Shown in pieces: positions 26,323-34,666 of a stretch of DNA of 64,000 nucleotides. Numbering within the stretch: position 1 is the first letter of the stretch; each line of letters opens with the position of its first letter. Origin of the DNA: Bacillus massiliigorillae. Lineage in GTDB: Bacteria; Bacillota; Bacilli; Bacillales; DSM-1321. The stretch covers positions 36,627 through 100,626 of the forward strand of contig NZ_HG428741.1 in NCBI RefSeq assembly GCF_000380245.2. The letters run 5' to 3'. The notes under the pieces were generated by a model. That model had not been told where the DNA came from, made no database searches, and worked only from the letters and a program-made list of their open reading frames with translations. Both the position numbers and the translations under genes were made by a program.

Positions 26323-26391
26323 ATGAGGTTAGAACTTGTCACTTTCTTTTTGAGGTTATTGAGAGAATTAACTTCTATCTGCCTAATGTGA
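26323..26391 (+). CDS. Possible 22-aa leader peptide between binding protein and permease
   Basis: A short frame, ATG AGG TTA GAA ... to TGA, encoding MRLELVTFFLRLLRELTSIC then LM. It has an excellent Shine-Dalgarno (AAAAGGAG, 26310-26317, 5 nt before ATG). It sits in the otherwise empty 280-base gap inside the transporter operon. A small hairpin (GTACTTT 26410-26416 / AAAGTAC 26424-26430) follows it and precedes the permease ribosome-binding site. It could be a leader peptide or a degenerate remnant; there is no homology evidence. Confidence 0.3.
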   Translation: MRLELVTFFLRLLRELTSICLM

Positions 26392-26452
26392 AGAAATTGG
26401 CAAGTTTTTGTACTTTTGTTAGCAAAGTACGGTTAAGAAGGTGAGGGTGAGC

Positions 26453-27160
26453 ATGAACAAATATTTTGACGTAACTTACTTGTGGGAGTCATTTCCTGCA
26501 TTACTTCCATATTTGCAAATAACTTTTTTTGTGACGATTCTATCGATTATATTTGGATCGTTACTTGGTTTGATATTGGCGATTATGAAATTAGGCTCGA
26601 ATAAGCTAGGTAGATTTTTAGCCAATGGTTATACAACAATTATGAGATGTACACCATCTATTGTTCTTCTTTTTCTTGTGTATTATGGCATACCATCCGT
26701 TGCTGCTAACTTTGGAATGAACTTAAATGATGTTAACAAGATCGTGTTTATTGTTATCACATTTTCATTACAGTTCGGAGCTATTATGTCGGAAGTCATA
26801 CGTAGTGCTTATCAATCTGTTGATAAAGGTCAGTATGAAGCTGGGGTAAGTGTTGGATTAAGTCATTTTCAAGTTTTTCGAAGAATAATTGTGCCGCAGG
26901 CTTTTGTAGTAGCGCTACCTAACTTTGGTAACGGATTACTTGAGTTAATCAAAGAGGGATCGTTAGCGTATACGATTGGTTTAATTGATGTGATGGGGAA
27001 AGCACAGCTCATTATTGATGGACGCTTTAATGCTCATGCACTCGAAACATATCTAGCTTTATCTATTATTTACTGGGTTCTTTCAATAGTAATAGAGCAG
27101 ACATTCTTGAAGTTAGAAAAAGTTTTCAGTAAAGGTAAGCAAGTCATAAAAACAACATAG
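26453..27160 (+). CDS. Amino-acid ABC transporter permease 1
   Basis: 235-aa inner-membrane subunit of a polar amino-acid importer (HisM/GlnP family). About five TMs; the coupling EAA loop is EAGVSVGLSHFQVFRRIIVPQ. The frame opens at GTG 26441, but GGTGAGG spaced 6 nt before ATG 26453 favours the latter (MNKYFDVTYLWES). It lies 12 bases before the second permease and forms a heterodimer with it by analogy with TcyL/TcyM. Confidence 0.92.
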   Translation: MNKYFDVTYLWESFPALLPYLQITFFVTILSIIFGSLLGLILAIMKLGSNKLGRFLANGYTTIMRCTPSIVLLFLVYYGIPSVAANFGMNLNDVNKIVFIVITFSLQFGAIMSEVIRSAYQSVDKGQYEAGVSVGLSHFQVFRRIIVPQAFVVALPNFGNGLLELIKEGSLAYTIGLIDVMGKAQLIIDGRFNAHALETYLALSIIYWVLSIVIEQTFLKLEKVFSKGKQVIKTT

Positions 27161-27172
27161 GAGGGAAGCGGC

Positions 27173-27886
27173 ATGTCTCAAGGTTTAAATTTTGATTTTT
27201 TAATAGATACGTTTTTCTTGGCATTAACGGGAGTACCGACTACATTAATGATTTCAATCGTTTCAATGTTAATTGCGCTTCCTTTGGGTTTTTTACTTGC
27301 GTTAACTAGAATTAATCGAATTCCTATCTTACATCGTTTTGCACAAGTGTACGTTTCGTTCGTAAGAGGTACACCAGTTATTGTACAAATATTTATTATT
27401 TATAGTAGTATTCCATTGGTGTTAACAGCTATTTTTAAAAAATATGCAATCGGAATTGATGTATATTCCATTAATCCAATCTGGTATGCATTCATTATTT
27501 TTTCTATTAATACAACGGCTATATTAATTGAGGTATTCCGCTCTGCACTTGGTACAGTCGATAAGGGGCAAATGGAAGCAGCTCATTCTGTAGGATTAAC
27601 GAATATTCAAGCATTTCGCAGAATCATTATTCCACAAACATTAGTAGTTGCATTACCGAATATTTGTACAGCGGCTGTGAATTTAATCAAGGCAACGTCG
27701 CTCGGTTACGCTATGTCACTACAAGAAATCACGTTAAAGGCTCAGATGGCAGCGAATGTTGGATACAACTATGTAGAAGCTTATATAGATATTTTTCTAA
27801 TCTATTTAATTCTATGTAGTACAGTGGAGTATCTCTTTAAATTATATGAAAAACGTTTAAGCAAATATAAGGTAGCAAGCATATAA
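27173..27886 (+). CDS. Amino-acid ABC transporter permease 2
   Basis: 237-aa partner permease of the same family. About five TMs, the family signature RGTPVIVQIF near residue 64, and the EAA loop EAAHSVGLTNIQAFRRIIIPQ. GGAGGGAAGCGGC precedes the ATG. It is tightly packed between permease 1 and the ATPase gene (15-base gap). Confidence 0.93.
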   Translation: MSQGLNFDFLIDTFFLALTGVPTTLMISIVSMLIALPLGFLLALTRINRIPILHRFAQVYVSFVRGTPVIVQIFIIYSSIPLVLTAIFKKYAIGIDVYSINPIWYAFIIFSINTTAILIEVFRSALGTVDKGQMEAAHSVGLTNIQAFRRIIIPQTLVVALPNICTAAVNLIKATSLGYAMSLQEITLKAQMAANVGYNYVEAYIDIFLIYLILCSTVEYLFKLYEKRLSKYKVASI

Positions 27887-27901
27887 AAAGGGGTTGAATA
27901 G

Positions 27902-28657
27902 ATGTTAGCTATTACGGACATTCATAAGTCATTTGGTCAGAATGAAGTATTAAAAGGTGTGGATTTGAAAATTGACAAAGGTGATGTAGTCGTTATTTTG
28001 GGACCGAGTGGTTCGGGTAAAACAACATTGCTTAGGTGCATTAACTTTTTAGAAAAAGCTGATCATGGTCATGCGACTTTTAATCATATGGAAGTGGATT
28101 TGAATACCGCGTCTAAGAAGCAAATTCATGAAGTTAGACAAAAAACAGCCTTTGTTTTTCAAAATTATAATCTGTTTAACAATAAAACAGTTTTGGAGAA
28201 TGTAACTGAAGGATTAATTATCGGAAGAAATGTACCCAAGGGAGAAGCAATTGAAATAGGAAAAAAAGCATTAAATAAAGTAGGGTTATCGGAAAAATAC
28301 GATGCTTATCCAAGTGCATTATCTGGCGGACAACAGCAAAGGGTCGGTATTGCACGAGCTATCGCGTTAAATCCTGATATTATCTTGTTTGACGAACCAA
28401 CCTCTGCGCTTGATCCAGAATTAGTAGGTGAAGTATTACAGGTAATGAGGAATATTGCAAATGAAGGTACGACGATGTTAGTTGTAACCCATGAAATATC
28501 TTTTGCACAAGAAGTAGCCAATCGAGTTGTATTCATGGATGGTGGTGTAGTGGTAGAAGAAGGTACACCGAAAGAAATCTTTGTTACACCGAAAGAAGAA
28601 AGAACAAAGAAATTTCTGAAACGTGTATTGCCTAATGAATATACTTTTTCAATTTAA
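27902..28657 (+). CDS. Amino-acid ABC transporter ATPase
   Basis: 251-aa polar-amino-acid ABC ATPase: Walker A GPSGSGKTT, VFQNYNLFNNKTVLENV Q-loop, signature LSGGQQQRVGIARAI, Walker B ILFDEPTSALDPELVGEV and H-loop VTHE. Length and the LDPELVGEVL stretch are typical of the GlnQ/TcyN group. Last gene of the importer operon; AAGGGGTTGAATAG precedes the ATG and a terminator follows. Confidence 0.95.
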   Translation: MLAITDIHKSFGQNEVLKGVDLKIDKGDVVVILGPSGSGKTTLLRCINFLEKADHGHATFNHMEVDLNTASKKQIHEVRQKTAFVFQNYNLFNNKTVLENVTEGLIIGRNVPKGEAIEIGKKALNKVGLSEKYDAYPSALSGGQQQRVGIARAIALNPDIILFDEPTSALDPELVGEVLQVMRNIANEGTTMLVVTHEISFAQEVANRVVFMDGGVVVEEGTPKEIFVTPKEERTKKFLKRVLPNEYTFSI

Positions 28658-28663
28658 CATTTC

Positions 28664-28699
28664 AAACAACCATCTATACTTAATAGAGGTTGTTTTTTA
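28664..28699 (+). terminator. Terminator after the amino-acid importer
   Basis: AAACAACC (28664-28671) pairs with GGTTGTTT (28688-28695), with inner TCTAT/ATAGA pairing and a T run. Confidence 0.88.
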
Positions 28700-28834
28700 T
28701 TTTTAATAGAGAGGTTGTTTATATAGATTATTCATTAGAAAATATTTACTTTTTCTACTTATATATGAAACAATATGTTTATTGAGTCGTATATGGGTAT
28801 AAGTAATGTAAAAACTATTTTGGGGGATATGAAC

Positions 28835-29632
28835 ATGAATAATCATGAAATTGACTACAAATTGTATGGAGATGATATGCAGTTCGTAGAGATTGAATTA
28901 GATCCAAATGAAACGGCCATTGCTGAAGCAGGTGGACTAATGATGATGGAAGATGGAATTGAGATGGAAACAATCTTTGGTGATGGATCAGAATCTCAAG
29001 GAAGTGGTTTTATGGGCAAGCTGTTTTCGGCTGGTAAGCGTGTCGTTACTGGTGAGAGTCTTTTCATGACTACATTTACGAATGTAGGTTCAGGTAAGAA
29101 ACACGTTTCTTTTGCCTCACCATATCCAGGTAAAATTATTCCAATGGATTTAAGTGAACATGGTGGAAAAATCATCTGTCAAAAGGACGCTTTCTTAGCG
29201 GCTGCTAAAGGTGTAAACATCGGAGTTGCATTTCAAAAGAAAATTGGTGCAGGCTTCTTCGGTGGAGAAGGTTTCATTATGCAAAAGCTTGAAGGGGACG
29301 GTTTAGCCTTTATTCACGCAGGTGGAACAATTGTAGAAAAGAAATTAGCTCCAGGTGAAGTACTTCGAGTGGATACGGGCTGTCTAGTAGCGATGACAAA
29401 AGAAGTTGACTATGATATTCAAATGGTAGGTGGAATTAAAACAGCATTGTTTGGTGGGGAAGGTTTATTCTTTGCGACATTAAGAGGACCTGGTACAGTT
29501 TGGATTCAATCACTTCCATTTAGCCGTTTAGCAAGTCGTGTATTCGCAGCAGCTCCTGTTTCAGGAAAATCAAAAGATGAAGGTAGTATAGCTGGACGTA
29601 TGTTTGATATATTTGGTGGCGATCGTTCGTAA
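28835..29632 (+). CDS. AIM24/TIGR00266 family protein
   Basis: 265-aa protein of the widespread AIM24-like (TIGR00266) family, whose biochemical role in bacteria is unknown. It has the family's repeated glycine-rich beta segments: AEAGGLMMMEDGIEMET, LFMTTFTNVGSGKKHVSF, IGAGFFGGEGFIMQKLEGDG and GGIKTALFGGEGLFFATLRG. No signal peptide or TM. The frame opens at 28775, but GGGGGAT (28822-28828) and the conserved region favour ATG 28835 (MNNHEIDYKLYGDDMQ). It is a single gene between two terminators. Confidence 0.88.
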   Translation: MNNHEIDYKLYGDDMQFVEIELDPNETAIAEAGGLMMMEDGIEMETIFGDGSESQGSGFMGKLFSAGKRVVTGESLFMTTFTNVGSGKKHVSFASPYPGKIIPMDLSEHGGKIICQKDAFLAAAKGVNIGVAFQKKIGAGFFGGEGFIMQKLEGDGLAFIHAGGTIVEKKLAPGEVLRVDTGCLVAMTKEVDYDIQMVGGIKTALFGGEGLFFATLRGPGTVWIQSLPFSRLASRVFAAAPVSGKSKDEGSIAGRMFDIFGGDRS

Positions 29633-29635
29633 TGA

Positions 29636-29680
29636 AAAACACCCGCAAGAAGCAGAGATGTTCTTGCGGGTGTTTTTGTA
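29636..29680. terminator. Terminator after the AIM24-like gene
   Basis: Perfect 16-bp arms 29636-29651 and 29661-29676 around a 9-nt loop; A-rich left and T-rich right ends, so it can serve both this gene and the convergent one at 29717. Confidence 0.92.
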
Positions 29681-29716
29681 TTTTTAAATGGAAATTTATA
29701 ATGTTTAAAGTACTTA

Positions 29717-31123
29717 CTAAAGTTTTGCTATTATTTTATTCTTTGTTACTGCATCTATGGCTACTAACTTTTCATTTAAGTTCGGGAAATATGGTGCATA
29801 ATATAATGCGTAATAAACTTCTGATGAAGCATCATATATGTCGCGCCATTTCATTTCAATTTCTAATTCATCTATCAAGATTTGTTTTGCTTCTTCTGCT
29901 GTAAAGGTAGGTGCTATTTTTAGTTGATTAAGAGTTTCTATTTCTATATCACAATTTTGAAAATAATCAACGTAACCAGTTGTTCGATTAACAGTAATGA
30001 ATAGAACATGAATATTAACTGGTATATCATTATAAACGAGACGATATTTAAACATACATTTATTTTCTTTCGTTACAACTTTATCTGATATCATCTTAAA
30101 ATATTTATTCGCATCAGGATAAATATTAAATACCATTTGCATAGCGATGCTTTGACATTCTTCAATGGTTAAATTTAATTGACCAGTTCTATTATGAAAT
30201 GAATAAGCACCCCTGATTTCATTTGTTTGAGGATCTAACATTAACTTCAATGTACCATTATTTTGTTCATCAAAGTAGCTATTAAAAGTTAAGTCTTCTT
30301 TGGGTAATAATAAGCTCTCTTTATGCCTCCAAACAACTCCTAAGTATTGATCCATATTTACTTCACGAATTTTCGTATATTCTTCTTTTTTAAAGTGAAT
30401 AAATTCTTCAATTGTTTTTGATTCAAGGGCATCTGGCATTTTAAGGTCTATTAATTTCTCTTCTATTTCTTCTTTTAGTTCTTGTTTTTCCATTTTTCCT
30501 TCACTTATATTAAAGTGATTATGCCAAATAGGCTCATATACGAAATGTGGGAGGTTATCTCCATTTACATAGAGAGCAGGGTTTAATGTTTTAATGCTTA
30601 GTTCCATCTCCAAACCTTCTATATATTTGGCCTTCACAGTTTCTACGTCCAACTCATGCTTGTAAGAACGAATATTTTTGGCAATTCCGTAATACTTAAA
30701 TTCAGTTACAGTATTTGTTTTATGAATATCTAAGTAAAAACCTGTATATGGAAGGGTAAGCTGATTGTGAAATTGTGTATACGTAAGTCGGTATGTATCA
30801 TTTTTCGTAAATTTCCAGTTTTCTAATGTTAATGCGTCCCAATCTTCAAGTGGAATATATAAATGAGCGTACTGCAAAGCTCTTTCCTTCAATTGCTCCT
30901 CGTTCCATTGTGAATGGTCATTGGTAATTAAAGAAGTTATGAATTTAATAAGTTGTCCTTCTTTAGTAAGTTCAATAATGATATATTGATCGTCATCTTT
31001 TGGATGAACCCATATGAAGAATCCATTCCCGCTTTCCTTGTTAAACTCTTCAATCATTAATGTAAAGATTGATGGTATATGACCAAGTTCTATTGCCAGC
31101 TTTTTGATTTCCTCTTGTAACAA
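29717..31123 (-). CDS. Uncharacterised protein with YcdB/YcdC-like (PepSY-related) segments
   Basis: 468-aa protein without signal peptide or TM. I do not recognise a specific function. Several stretches look like the YcdB/YcdC repeat (helix followed by a sheet): EEQLKERALQYAHLYIP near residue 75, LTIEECQSIAMQMVFNIYP near 335, and FTAEEAKQILIDELEIEMKW near 410. The centre has a Lys/Glu-rich helical linker (about 215-260). It starts at TTG 31123 behind AAAGGGGGG. Convergent to the AIM24-like gene and divergent from a two-component operon; relation to either is unknown. Confidence 0.6.
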   Translation of the reverse strand: MLQEEIKKLAIELGHIPSIFTLMIEEFNKESGNGFFIWVHPKDDDQYIIIELTKEGQLIKFITSLITNDHSQWNEEQLKERALQYAHLYIPLEDWDALTLENWKFTKNDTYRLTYTQFHNQLTLPYTGFYLDIHKTNTVTEFKYYGIAKNIRSYKHELDVETVKAKYIEGLEMELSIKTLNPALYVNGDNLPHFVYEPIWHNHFNISEGKMEKQELKEEIEEKLIDLKMPDALESKTIEEFIHFKKEEYTKIREVNMDQYLGVVWRHKESLLLPKEDLTFNSYFDEQNNGTLKLMLDPQTNEIRGAYSFHNRTGQLNLTIEECQSIAMQMVFNIYPDANKYFKMISDKVVTKENKCMFKYRLVYNDIPVNIHVLFITVNRTTGYVDYFQNCDIEIETLNQLKIAPTFTAEEAKQILIDELEIEMKWRDIYDASSEVYYALYYAPYFPNLNEKLVAIDAVTKNKIIAKL

Positions 31124-31236
31124 TTGATAACCCCCCTTTCTTTAAGAGACTTGAAGCGGTAAATATAAAGTAATTATAAAAAATATGTTAGGGTTAATTT
31201 AACATTTTATAATAAAAGTGGAAAGAGGGATGGCTC

Positions 31237-31944
31237 ATGCATAAACAAGAATCCATTTTAATTGTAGAAGATGACTATGACATTGCACGAATAATGAGTG
31301 ATCATTTACGTAAGGAGGGATATGACACTACATGGGCTTCTACAGGGAAGGAAGGGTTTGAAGATTTCAAAGTGGGAGAGTATTCGTTAGTAATAGTTGA
31401 TTTAATGTTACCAGAAATGGATGGCTTTTCGCTTTGTGAGAAAATCCGTCTGGAGAGTGAAGTTCCACTCTTGATTGTTAGTGCGAGGCTAGAGGAAGAA
31501 AACAAGGTACGTGGACTTGGTTTGGGAGCAGACGATTATTTAACGAAACCATTTGGTCTTGCAGAATTAAGTGCGCGCATTCGGTCTCATTTAAGACGCT
31601 ACCGTCGCTACATGATTCAAGATGAAGAAGAAATTCAACGCTTCTCGCGCGGTTTAGCGATTGATTATGTTAAAAGAGTCGTTTATTTAAATGGTGCTCC
31701 ACTTATGCTTACAGCGAAAGAAATAGATGTATTATTTCTATTAGCTAGGAACCCTTTCCAAACATTTACGAAAGTAGATATATATGAGCATATTTGGCAG
31801 CAAGAAGATTCAGAAGGTAACAATACTGTAACTGTTCATATTAAAAGTTTACGAGATAAGCTGAAAGATCAAACAAGAGCCTCTAAGTTTATACAAACGG
31901 TATGGGGCGAAGGATATCGCTTTATTGGAGATCAGCTTTCATGA
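31237..31944 (+). CDS. OmpR-family response regulator (lipoprotein operon)
   Basis: 235-aa regulator with acidic pocket VEDD (10-13), phospho-acceptor Asp55 in VDLMLPEMDG and Lys in LTKPFG, and a C-terminal winged helix (LTAKEIDVLFLLARNPFQTF ... VWGEGYRF). GAAAGAGGGATGGCTC precedes the ATG. Its stop overlaps the kinase start (ATGA), so they are coupled. A lipoprotein gene follows the kinase, giving a three-gene sensing operon. Confidence 0.94.
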   Translation: MHKQESILIVEDDYDIARIMSDHLRKEGYDTTWASTGKEGFEDFKVGEYSLVIVDLMLPEMDGFSLCEKIRLESEVPLLIVSARLEEENKVRGLGLGADDYLTKPFGLAELSARIRSHLRRYRRYMIQDEEEIQRFSRGLAIDYVKRVVYLNGAPLMLTAKEIDVLFLLARNPFQTFTKVDIYEHIWQQEDSEGNNTVTVHIKSLRDKLKDQTRASKFIQTVWGEGYRFIGDQLS

Positions 31945-33395
31945 AAATTAAATATTGGTTAATGATTAGTTTCTTTCTCGTCATGCTTCTACCTTTAGTA
32001 GGCATTTATTTACTATATGTAAGTATTGCTAATCTAGATCAAAAAAGAGATGTTAACGAATATTTTGAGGTTTCAATGAAAATTGAAGACTTAGAAAAGA
32101 TTTTATTGCAACCTAAGTGGTATACGTATCAATCAAAGAAACAGTATGAAGAAATTCAAAATCTAGTAGACCAAACAATGCAGATTACTTTATATCGTTA
32201 TGATGGGATGAAGCTATATTCTACATTAAGTAAAGCATCTCTGTCTGGTTGGGATGACCTTAATGAAGTTGTTAAAGATTTGAATGAAATCAAGAAAAAT
32301 AATCGTACTTATTCATACAAAGGAGCGGTATTTTCAGAACAAAAACTTGTGGGTATTTATGAAATTTCGATTATGAGAAAAGAATGGGTTAAAGGGCTAA
32401 CTAATCGTTCAGTGATTTTACTAGTGCTTGGAAGTGTCCTTTTTCTAGTTATTTATGGAGCTATTGTCTTTTTATTAAATCGAAAACTAAATAAACCATT
32501 AGAATTATTAATGAAGCATATGACGGCATTTGCTAAAGGAGAAGAAATTCAAACCTCTCTCATTCATTCGAAAGATGAAATGGGAGAAATAAATGAACAT
32601 TTCTTGGAAATGAAAACGCAAATTGAACAAACGAGTGCACAACTACTAAAGGAACAACAAAATAAAGAGTTTATTGTGGCATCTCTTTCGCATGATTTAA
32701 AAACGCCGTTAACGGTGGTTAGAGCATATACAGAAGCTCTTTTAGATGAAAGACGATTATCAGAAAACGAGAAGGTCGAGTATAGAAAGATTCTATTTGA
32801 AAAGCTTTCCTATATGAAGCAATTGTTTGATGATTTAAGCACTTATACAGCATTGCAATCATCGCAAATGAAAATGAAGCTAGTGGAGATAGATGGTGAG
32901 GAATTTTTTGAGATGTTGCTAACAGGTTATGAAGAGAATTGTGCAAAGAAAAATCTAGCTTTAACCATTGAAAGTGAAATTGAAGGAACATACATGTTAG
33001 ATACTAAACAAATGGTAAGAGTAATGGATAATATTGTAGGAAATGCAATTCGACACACACCTCTAGATGGAGCATTACGGCTAGCTGTCATTCATTCTCG
33101 GCAAGCATTGCCAGAATGGATTTTTCCAATAGTAAAAGCAAAGCTTGAAAGTTGGAGAAGTGATGGAACGATTGTGCTTGTTCAAAATGAAGGTGAAGCT
33201 GTTCCGCACTATATGAAAGAAGCATTATTTCAACCGTTTGTCCAAGCAGAGGAAGCAAGAGGTGCGGGTGGTAGTGCTGGGTTAGGTCTTAGCATAGCAA
33301 AAGAATTGATGGAGAAACAAGAAGGGAAAATACAACTTTGGTCAACAGAAGGCTACGGTACACTTGTCGCATGTTGGCTAAAAGAAAGGATCTAA
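31941..33395 (+). CDS. Sensor histidine kinase (lipoprotein operon)
   Basis: 484-aa membrane kinase. TM1 is about residues 7-28, an external sensing region runs 29-155, TM2 is 158-180, followed by HAMP (RKLNKPLELLMKHMTAFAKG), the phosphorylated His251 in ASLSHDLKTPLTVV, and an ATPase domain (VMDNIVGNAIRHT, GGSAGLGLSIAKEL). An in-frame TTG exists upstream at 31902, but ATG 31941 overlaps the regulator stop and opens the TM, so it is the start. The ligand is unknown; the lipoprotein encoded 2 bases downstream is a candidate partner. Confidence 0.93.
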   Translation: MKIKYWLMISFFLVMLLPLVGIYLLYVSIANLDQKRDVNEYFEVSMKIEDLEKILLQPKWYTYQSKKQYEEIQNLVDQTMQITLYRYDGMKLYSTLSKASLSGWDDLNEVVKDLNEIKKNNRTYSYKGAVFSEQKLVGIYEISIMRKEWVKGLTNRSVILLVLGSVLFLVIYGAIVFLLNRKLNKPLELLMKHMTAFAKGEEIQTSLIHSKDEMGEINEHFLEMKTQIEQTSAQLLKEQQNKEFIVASLSHDLKTPLTVVRAYTEALLDERRLSENEKVEYRKILFEKLSYMKQLFDDLSTYTALQSSQMKMKLVEIDGEEFFEMLLTGYEENCAKKNLALTIESEIEGTYMLDTKQMVRVMDNIVGNAIRHTPLDGALRLAVIHSRQALPEWIFPIVKAKLESWRSDGTIVLVQNEGEAVPHYMKEALFQPFVQAEEARGAGGSAGLGLSIAKELMEKQEGKIQLWSTEGYGTLVACWLKERI

Positions 33396-33397
33396 AT

Positions 33398-34465
33398 ATG
33401 AATATAAAAAAGGAATGGATGGCATTAATGATTTCAATAGCTGTAATGGGAGGTTGCTCTCAACAAATGACGGCTTCCGCAGAGGAAATAGTTTCGAATG
33501 CTATTGAAGCTGGAAAGGAAGTGGAAGCTTATTATGCAGAAGCAACGATGAAAATATACGAAAAAGATCAATTAAAAGAGGAATCGACAATAAAAGAATT
33601 TGTAGATGTAAGTGGTAAAAGAAAAGTAATAACCGAAGATAAAAACAAAAAACAACGTGTGACTGCTTTAAATGATGGCAAGCAATTATTAATGTATGAT
33701 GAAGGTAATAGGCAGGCTATGAGTATGGATATTTCAAACATTGATATGCCCACAAGTTCACCAAAAGACCAAATGAACATGATGCTAAATGCAGTGAAGG
33801 ATAGTCATAAGCGAGAAATAGTAGGTGAAGAAAAAATAAATGGTTTTGATACGACGCATATTAAGCTTACTTCAAAAGAAAAAAATGACATCATGGGTGA
33901 TATGGATTTTTGGATAGATCAAAAAACATGGTTTGTTATTAAAAACGAGTCACAAACAGGAGACATAAAGAGCGTTATGGAGTATAAGAAAATAGATTTT
34001 TCACCGAAGTTTGAGGAAAATACATTCAAACTAAATATCCCAGATTCTATAAAAATAATACCGATGGAAGATATGAATAAAGAAACAGAAGGAACAATAG
34101 TCGATGCAGAAGCAGCTATAGGGAAGCCATTTCTTCAATTTAATGTAGATGATGCAACTGTAGAAAGTATCAAGATAAATAAACTAAAAGGAGAACTTAA
34201 TCGTACTGAAGTGAATATTTCATACAAAAATGATGAAGGTCCACTATTCCATTTGGCAGTTTTTAAAACGCCTGAAGGGGATAAGCTAAAGATTAAAGGT
34301 AATTACAAAGTACGTGGTCAAAATGCAGAATACTTAGAATTAATTCGGAATATTAGTTGGGATGAAGATGGTGTTCGTTATTCATTATTAATTGAGAATC
34401 CGAAACTATCTCTTGAAGATGTTTTAAAGATGACAGAGAAGATGAAGCTTAGCTCAGAAGAATAA
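33398..34465 (+). CDS. LolA-like lipoprotein with DUF4367-like C terminus
   Basis: 355-aa exported lipoprotein: signal MISIAVMGG before Cys20 (CSQQ). Residues about 25-225 resemble the LolA/LppX-type fold seen in Bacillus anti-sigma or sensor lipoproteins (AEEIVSNAIEAGKEVEAYY, MDFWIDQKTWFVIKNES). Residues about 250-350 resemble DUF4367 (LNRTEVNISYKN, NISWDEDGVRYSLLIEN). An upstream in-frame ATG at 33338 lies within the kinase and would bury the signal peptide; ATG 33398 is chosen. Gram-positive bacteria lack an outer membrane, so a role in envelope sensing with the adjacent kinase is more likely (inference). Confidence 0.82.
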   Translation: MNIKKEWMALMISIAVMGGCSQQMTASAEEIVSNAIEAGKEVEAYYAEATMKIYEKDQLKEESTIKEFVDVSGKRKVITEDKNKKQRVTALNDGKQLLMYDEGNRQAMSMDISNIDMPTSSPKDQMNMMLNAVKDSHKREIVGEEKINGFDTTHIKLTSKEKNDIMGDMDFWIDQKTWFVIKNESQTGDIKSVMEYKKIDFSPKFEENTFKLNIPDSIKIIPMEDMNKETEGTIVDAEAAIGKPFLQFNVDDATVESIKINKLKGELNRTEVNISYKNDEGPLFHLAVFKTPEGDKLKIKGNYKVRGQNAEYLELIRNISWDEDGVRYSLLIENPKLSLEDVLKMTEKMKLSSEE

Positions 34466-34471
34466 AAAAAG

Positions 34472-34510
34472 AAAAATCCTCGCTCATAGATTGAGAGCGA
34501 GGATTTTTGT
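34472..34510 (+). terminator. Terminator after the two-component/lipoprotein operon
   Basis: AAAAATCCTCGCTC (34472-34485) pairs with GAGCGAGGATTTTT (34495-34508). Confidence 0.92.
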
Positions 34511-34666
34511 TGTCATTAAGATTATCCTTTAGTGTTTTTTAAAATTATATGATATTGTTTGCTTTTTTTTTGTAATTCGATATACAAAAATATTGCAAGT
34601 TAACATCAATGCTCTTACAATTACTTAGGTACTCGAAATAAAAGAATAAGGGAAGTGATATTTTTT

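Noticed and set aside
29632..29904. 90-aa plus frame after the AIM24-like gene
   Set aside because: Runs through the terminator hairpin and then antisense to the gene at 29717.
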